NCBI RefSeq assembly: GCF_003815875.1
Contig: NZ_CP033924.1
Location: 5,146,001 to 5,210,000, forward strand
Reading direction: 5' to 3'
Length of the DNA: 64,000 nucleotides
From: Chryseobacterium lactis
GTDB taxonomy: Bacteria > Bacteroidota > Bacteroidia > Flavobacteriales > Weeksellaceae
Positions 61,416 through 64,000 of the stretch are shown piece after piece. The position numbers and the translations under genes were made by a program. Under the pieces are notes generated by a model. The model searched no databases and was not told the DNA's origin. It saw only the letters and a list, made by a program, of their open reading frames with translations. Position 1 is the stretch's first letter; each line of letters begins with the position of its first letter.

Positions 61416-62732
61416 TTATTTAATTGTTAAAGTTCCTGTTGTTTGTAATAGTTTTCTATATGCTAATACGGCATCTGCTTTTGCATTGATCACGCCTACA
61501 TTAGCTGAAATCTGAGCTGCGTCTGCATCCAATAGTTCTGTCATGGTTGCAAGACCGTTGTCATATTTGTTTTTTGTGATTCTGTAGTTTTCATTAGCCT
61601 GTTCAGCTGATTTCTCATACACAGAAATTCTTTTCTTCGAATAATCTGTGTTTTGATATTCTCTGTTGACATCCAGCTTAATGTTATCATTCAGTAATTC
61701 ATCATTAGCCGCTAATTGCTTTTCTCTGGCCTGTGATTGTCTCAGTGATGAATTTTCTTTCCAGATATTGGATAAGTTGTAAGAAATCCCAACTCCCACA
61801 TTGAGTGCATTGTATACGGTAAGGAATTTGGGAATGTCTGCCGCCACATATCCTCCAGTAAACGCTATTGAAGGAAGGTTTTCTGCTTTTGCAGCTTTAC
61901 TTCCCAATTCTGCAGCCTTTCTTTGTTGAGCTAAAGCCTGTAAGTCCTTACGGTTTTCTCTGGCTTCATTAACATAAAAGTCTACAGGTTTCACTTCTGA
62001 ACCTTCTTCAATATAATTCTGATCCACTTCAAGTTCTGTGGTTTCAGGAAGACCTAGCAACAAATCCATATTGATATTGGCAATATTGTAATTGTTTTTA
62101 GCTTCCAGTAACTGAAGTTCAATATTTGAAGTTTGCAGGTTAGCTTTTAATCTGTCGTTTCTTGCGATTAAGCCGTTATTTTCCATTTTAAGGAAAGTTT
62201 CGTCTCTCTTTTGGGAAGCAGAAAGGTTTTCTTCAAAAACTTTGATGGATTGATTGGCTTTGAACAAATTATTATAAGCCTGAGCTACATTGTAAGCAAT
62301 CGCAATTTTATCATTTTCTGTACTTAGCTTAGAAGCTTCTACCAGATATTTTGCAGATTGAATACCATACTTGATTCTTCCCCCGCTGTAAATAGGAACA
62401 CTCAGGTTGGCAGAACCATAAAGAACCTGATGAACCTCAGGGCCTCCTGCTCCACCTGACATCCCAGGTAATTTGATATCAACATTGGGTTTTATCGGAA
62501 GATACATATAGCTTCCTGAAACTTTCAATTCCGGAAGCTGTCTGTTTTTAGCTTCCAAAAGATCAGCGGTAGCCTCCTCGATCTTGGCTGCATCGATCTT
62601 GAGATTCTTGCTGTTCTGGATTCCCAGCTGCACAGCTTCGTCAAGAGAAAGGGTCTTTTTCTCCTGAGCATTTGCATTTGCTATTCCTACGAATAGTGAT
62701 AATGCAATCACTGAGTTATTTATTCTCTTCAT
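61416..62732 (-). CDS. TolC-family outer-membrane efflux channel
   Basis: 438 residues with a signal peptide (SVIALSLFVGIANANAQ). Two repeated helix/strand modules typical of outer-membrane efflux proteins: LSLDEAVQLGIQNSKNLKI, ... LSVPIYSGGRIKYGIQSAKYLV and later VNEARENRKDLQALAQQRK, KYDNGLATMTELLDADAAQ. Forms the trimeric exit duct. Its 5' end overlaps the TetR gene by 17 bases, so translation is coupled. Confidence 0.9.
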   Translation of the reverse strand: MKRINNSVIALSLFVGIANANAQEKKTLSLDEAVQLGIQNSKNLKIDAAKIEEATADLLEAKNRQLPELKVSGSYMYLPIKPNVDIKLPGMSGGAGGPEVHQVLYGSANLSVPIYSGGRIKYGIQSAKYLVEASKLSTENDKIAIAYNVAQAYNNLFKANQSIKVFEENLSASQKRDETFLKMENNGLIARNDRLKANLQTSNIELQLLEAKNNYNIANINMDLLLGLPETTELEVDQNYIEEGSEVKPVDFYVNEARENRKDLQALAQQRKAAELGSKAAKAENLPSIAFTGGYVAADIPKFLTVYNALNVGVGISYNLSNIWKENSSLRQSQAREKQLAANDELLNDNIKLDVNREYQNTDYSKKRISVYEKSAEQANENYRITKNKYDNGLATMTELLDADAAQISANVGVINAKADAVLAYRKLLQTTGTLTIK

Positions 62733-63342
62733 AACCTAAAAGGTCTTTTAGTAAATATTTTATATGTTTATTAAGTTCTGTATAGTATTTTTCGTCAAAA
62801 ACGTCTTCCTCTTCTGTATCATTAAGGAACTCTTTGTACATTTCTTTTGCATTAAATGCATAAAATAAAGTTCCGCTTACTGTAGAATGAATCAGATAGA
62901 TGGGTGGGTTTTTCGTAAAAACGCCATTTTTAAGTCCGCTTTCCAAGATCTGGGAATACATAGAGAGAAATCCCATTTTGGTTTGCTTCAAAAATTCTAC
63001 AATCTGAGGGTTTTTGGTGTGCAATTGTTCCCTCTGCATAATCCTGTAAAAGCATTTTTGAGTTCTTATTTTGCCGGAAAACTGATCAATTACTTTTTCA
63101 ATTTTCTGCCATTCGTTGATATCCGTTCTTCCCAAAAGATCTTTTGAAAAAAACTGACCTTCATTCATTCTGTACTCAACTAATTTCTCATACAATTTTT
63201 CTTTTGAACCAAAATAATACGAGATCATAGAGATATTTACATTCGCCGCTTTTGCTATTTCTCTGGTAGAAGTTCCTTCAAACCCCTTTTCAGCAAAAAG
63301 CTTTTCGGCTGCGAATAATATATTTTCTTCTTTTGAAATCAT
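62716..63342 (-). CDS. TetR/AcrR-family repressor
   Basis: 208 residues. N-terminal HTH (GTSTREIAKAANVNISMISYYFGSKEKLYEKLVEY) and a helical ligand-binding domain. First gene of the efflux operon, transcribed together with its targets, as autoregulated TetR repressors often are. It ends in a Lys/Glu-rich tail (YLLKDLLGYEENK) overlapping tolC. Confidence 0.9.
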   Translation of the reverse strand: MISKEENILFAAEKLFAEKGFEGTSTREIAKAANVNISMISYYFGSKEKLYEKLVEYRMNEGQFFSKDLLGRTDINEWQKIEKVIDQFSGKIRTQKCFYRIMQREQLHTKNPQIVEFLKQTKMGFLSMYSQILESGLKNGVFTKNPPIYLIHSTVSGTLFYAFNAKEMYKEFLNDTEEEDVFDEKYYTELNKHIKYLLKDLLGYEENK

Positions 63343-63365
63343 GTCACTATTCTTTTTTCAGGGCG

Positions 63366-63404
63366 CAAATTTACATAAGTTTTTAATAAGATCAAACGAT
63401 TGAT
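63366..63404 (-). promoter_or_regulatory. Promoter and operator of the efflux operon
   Basis: On the minus strand TTTG (63396-63393), a 19-base spacer and TAAATTTG (63373-63366): a full consensus promoter, start near 63361, leader ~20 bases. The near-palindrome ATCAAACGATTGAT (63391-63404, 12 of 14 positions symmetrical) overlaps the -33 element and is a likely TetR operator. Confidence 0.65.
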
Positions 63405-63604
63405 TGATTTTTTAATATAGATTTAATTTATTATTTATAAAAGACAGGTTCTATTGAAAAAAGTACATCATAAAATATAAAAGCAACAAATAAAACACCA
63501 TTTAATAAAAATAAATTAAAAAAAACTCAAAATATTTAAAAACATAATAAACAATTATTGAAAAGGCTTATATTTAATGGCTTTTAAAATTTTAATCACA
63601 AAAA

Positions 63605-63628
63605 AACTCCGGTCATACGACTGGAGTT
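63605..63628 (-). terminator. Terminator of the delta-prime-like gene
   Basis: On the minus strand AACTCCAGTC, GTAT, GACCGGAGTT (one mismatch) and a T-run, just after the stop at 63634. Confidence 0.75.
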
Positions 63629-63633
63629 TATAT

Positions 63634-64000
63634 TTATGAGCTTTTATGAATATATCTTGAGAGCTTAATTCCAAGATCTGTCCATACTATTTTAGGATTT
63701 CCGTTTCGGGTCAGATGCAGATCGGCAGTACTGATTTCTTCTAAGATGCTTTCAATATTGGCACCACTGATAAATTTTGAAAATCCTGCCCAATTAAATC
63801 CATTGGCATCGATCTTTTTATACACTAAATTTTCAGACTGATAATTCTGAAGAAGCGCCAATCTGAAAATCTCTGAGCAATAGTTGAGAAAATTTTTCTG
63901 CTTTTCCCTGTTCCATCCTGCAATTTCTCTTGCCCAGATAATAATACTTCTAAGGTATTCAGGTTTCTTTTTAACCATAAATGCATCGCGAACCCATTGT
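63634..64000 (-). CDS. DNA polymerase III delta-prime-like protein, C-terminal part (5' end outside window)
   Basis: The frame runs open through the window end (…QWVRDAF precedes the internal MVKKKPEYL), so only the last ~122 residues are visible. They match the helical C-terminal domain of the clamp-loader delta-prime subunit (HolB/DnaX-like): WAREIAGWNREKQKNFLNYCSEIFRLALLQNY and LSRYIHKSS. Delta-prime opens the sliding clamp together with delta and gamma/tau. The ATPase part lies outside the window, so the identity is moderately sure. Confidence 0.6.
   Translation of the reverse strand, partial: QWVRDAFMVKKKPEYLRSIIIWAREIAGWNREKQKNFLNYCSEIFRLALLQNYQSENLVYKKIDANGFNWAGFSKFISGANIESILEEISTADLHLTRNGNPKIVWTDLGIKLSRYIHKSS

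Noticed and set aside
1..64000. CRISPR array, tRNA or rRNA genes
   Set aside because: No regularly spaced repeats, no cloverleaf or rRNA-like sequence was noticed by eye.
1..64000. Insertion sequences or integrase genes
   Set aside because: No transposase or integrase-like reading frame is present in any frame provided; the repeats seen are non-coding.

Overview
The window is AT-rich chromosomal DNA from a Bacteroidota, most likely a Chryseobacterium-like member of the Weeksellaceae. Several signals support this: promoters of the Bacteroidetes type (TTTG, about 19 bases, TAnnTTTG), almost no Shine-Dalgarno sequences, a type IX secretion (T9SS) sorting domain, a TonB receptor with a carboxypeptidase-regulatory-like N-terminus, many small lipoproteins, DUF6526 and the flavobacterial style of palindromic intergenic repeats. 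The genus is an inference; there is no rRNA or marker gene that settles it. About 63 coding regions are supported; the first and last run off the window.

Layout. 1-6330 is accessory and looks like a defence island. A STAND-type NTPase (C-terminal part only) is followed 4 bases later by a stand-alone PD-(D/E)XK nuclease. Convergent with them, with overlapping stop codons, lies a second pair: a two-TM protein and a small protein carrying an ADP-ribosyltransferase-like R..SFT..ExE pattern. An 800-base non-coding stretch follows, holding a candidate structured small RNA with its own promoter and terminator. 6333-15211 carries a DUF1826 protein, two secreted surface proteins, a YdeI/VOC gene pair, a BamA/TamA-type barrel, a T9SS-exported protein and a periplasmic glutaminase. 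15424-25410 is a mix of an acyltransferase, two paralogous AraC regulators beside an FAD monooxygenase, a LysE exporter and a siderophore-interacting-type flavoprotein, then a Crp-like regulator ahead of a coupled dehydrogenase/quinone-reductase pair. 25979-29797 holds an aminopeptidase P, DUF6526, an unlisted 55-residue lipoprotein and topoisomerase IB.

29910-41469 is the clearest functional unit: a urease locus on the minus strand, ureA-ureB-ureC, an outer-membrane barrel, ureE-ureF-ureG-ureD, a NicO/UreH-like metal permease, a UT-family urea channel and a TonB receptor. Together they would import urea and nickel, mature the enzyme and hydrolyse urea to ammonia. Palindromic repeats and a duplicated intergenic segment break this locus into likely transcriptional sub-units.

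41627-57227 contains pruA, two related tiny lipoproteins around a serine hydrolase, a membrane-bound TPR/AraC sensor-regulator, a thioredoxin-like protein, fabH, a CorA-type transporter, a patatin phospholipase with membrane segments, a divergent HxlR/quinone-reductase pair with a likely shared operator, tag-type DNA glycosylase and a DoxD-DoxA fusion. 57416-63342 ends in a TetR-controlled tripartite multidrug efflux operon (TetR, TolC, EmrA, EmrB) with a consensus promoter and an operator-like palindrome. The 3' end of a DNA polymerase III delta-prime-like gene closes the window.

The best candidates for something undescribed are the two-module island at 1-5525 and the small RNA beside it at about 6168-6326.
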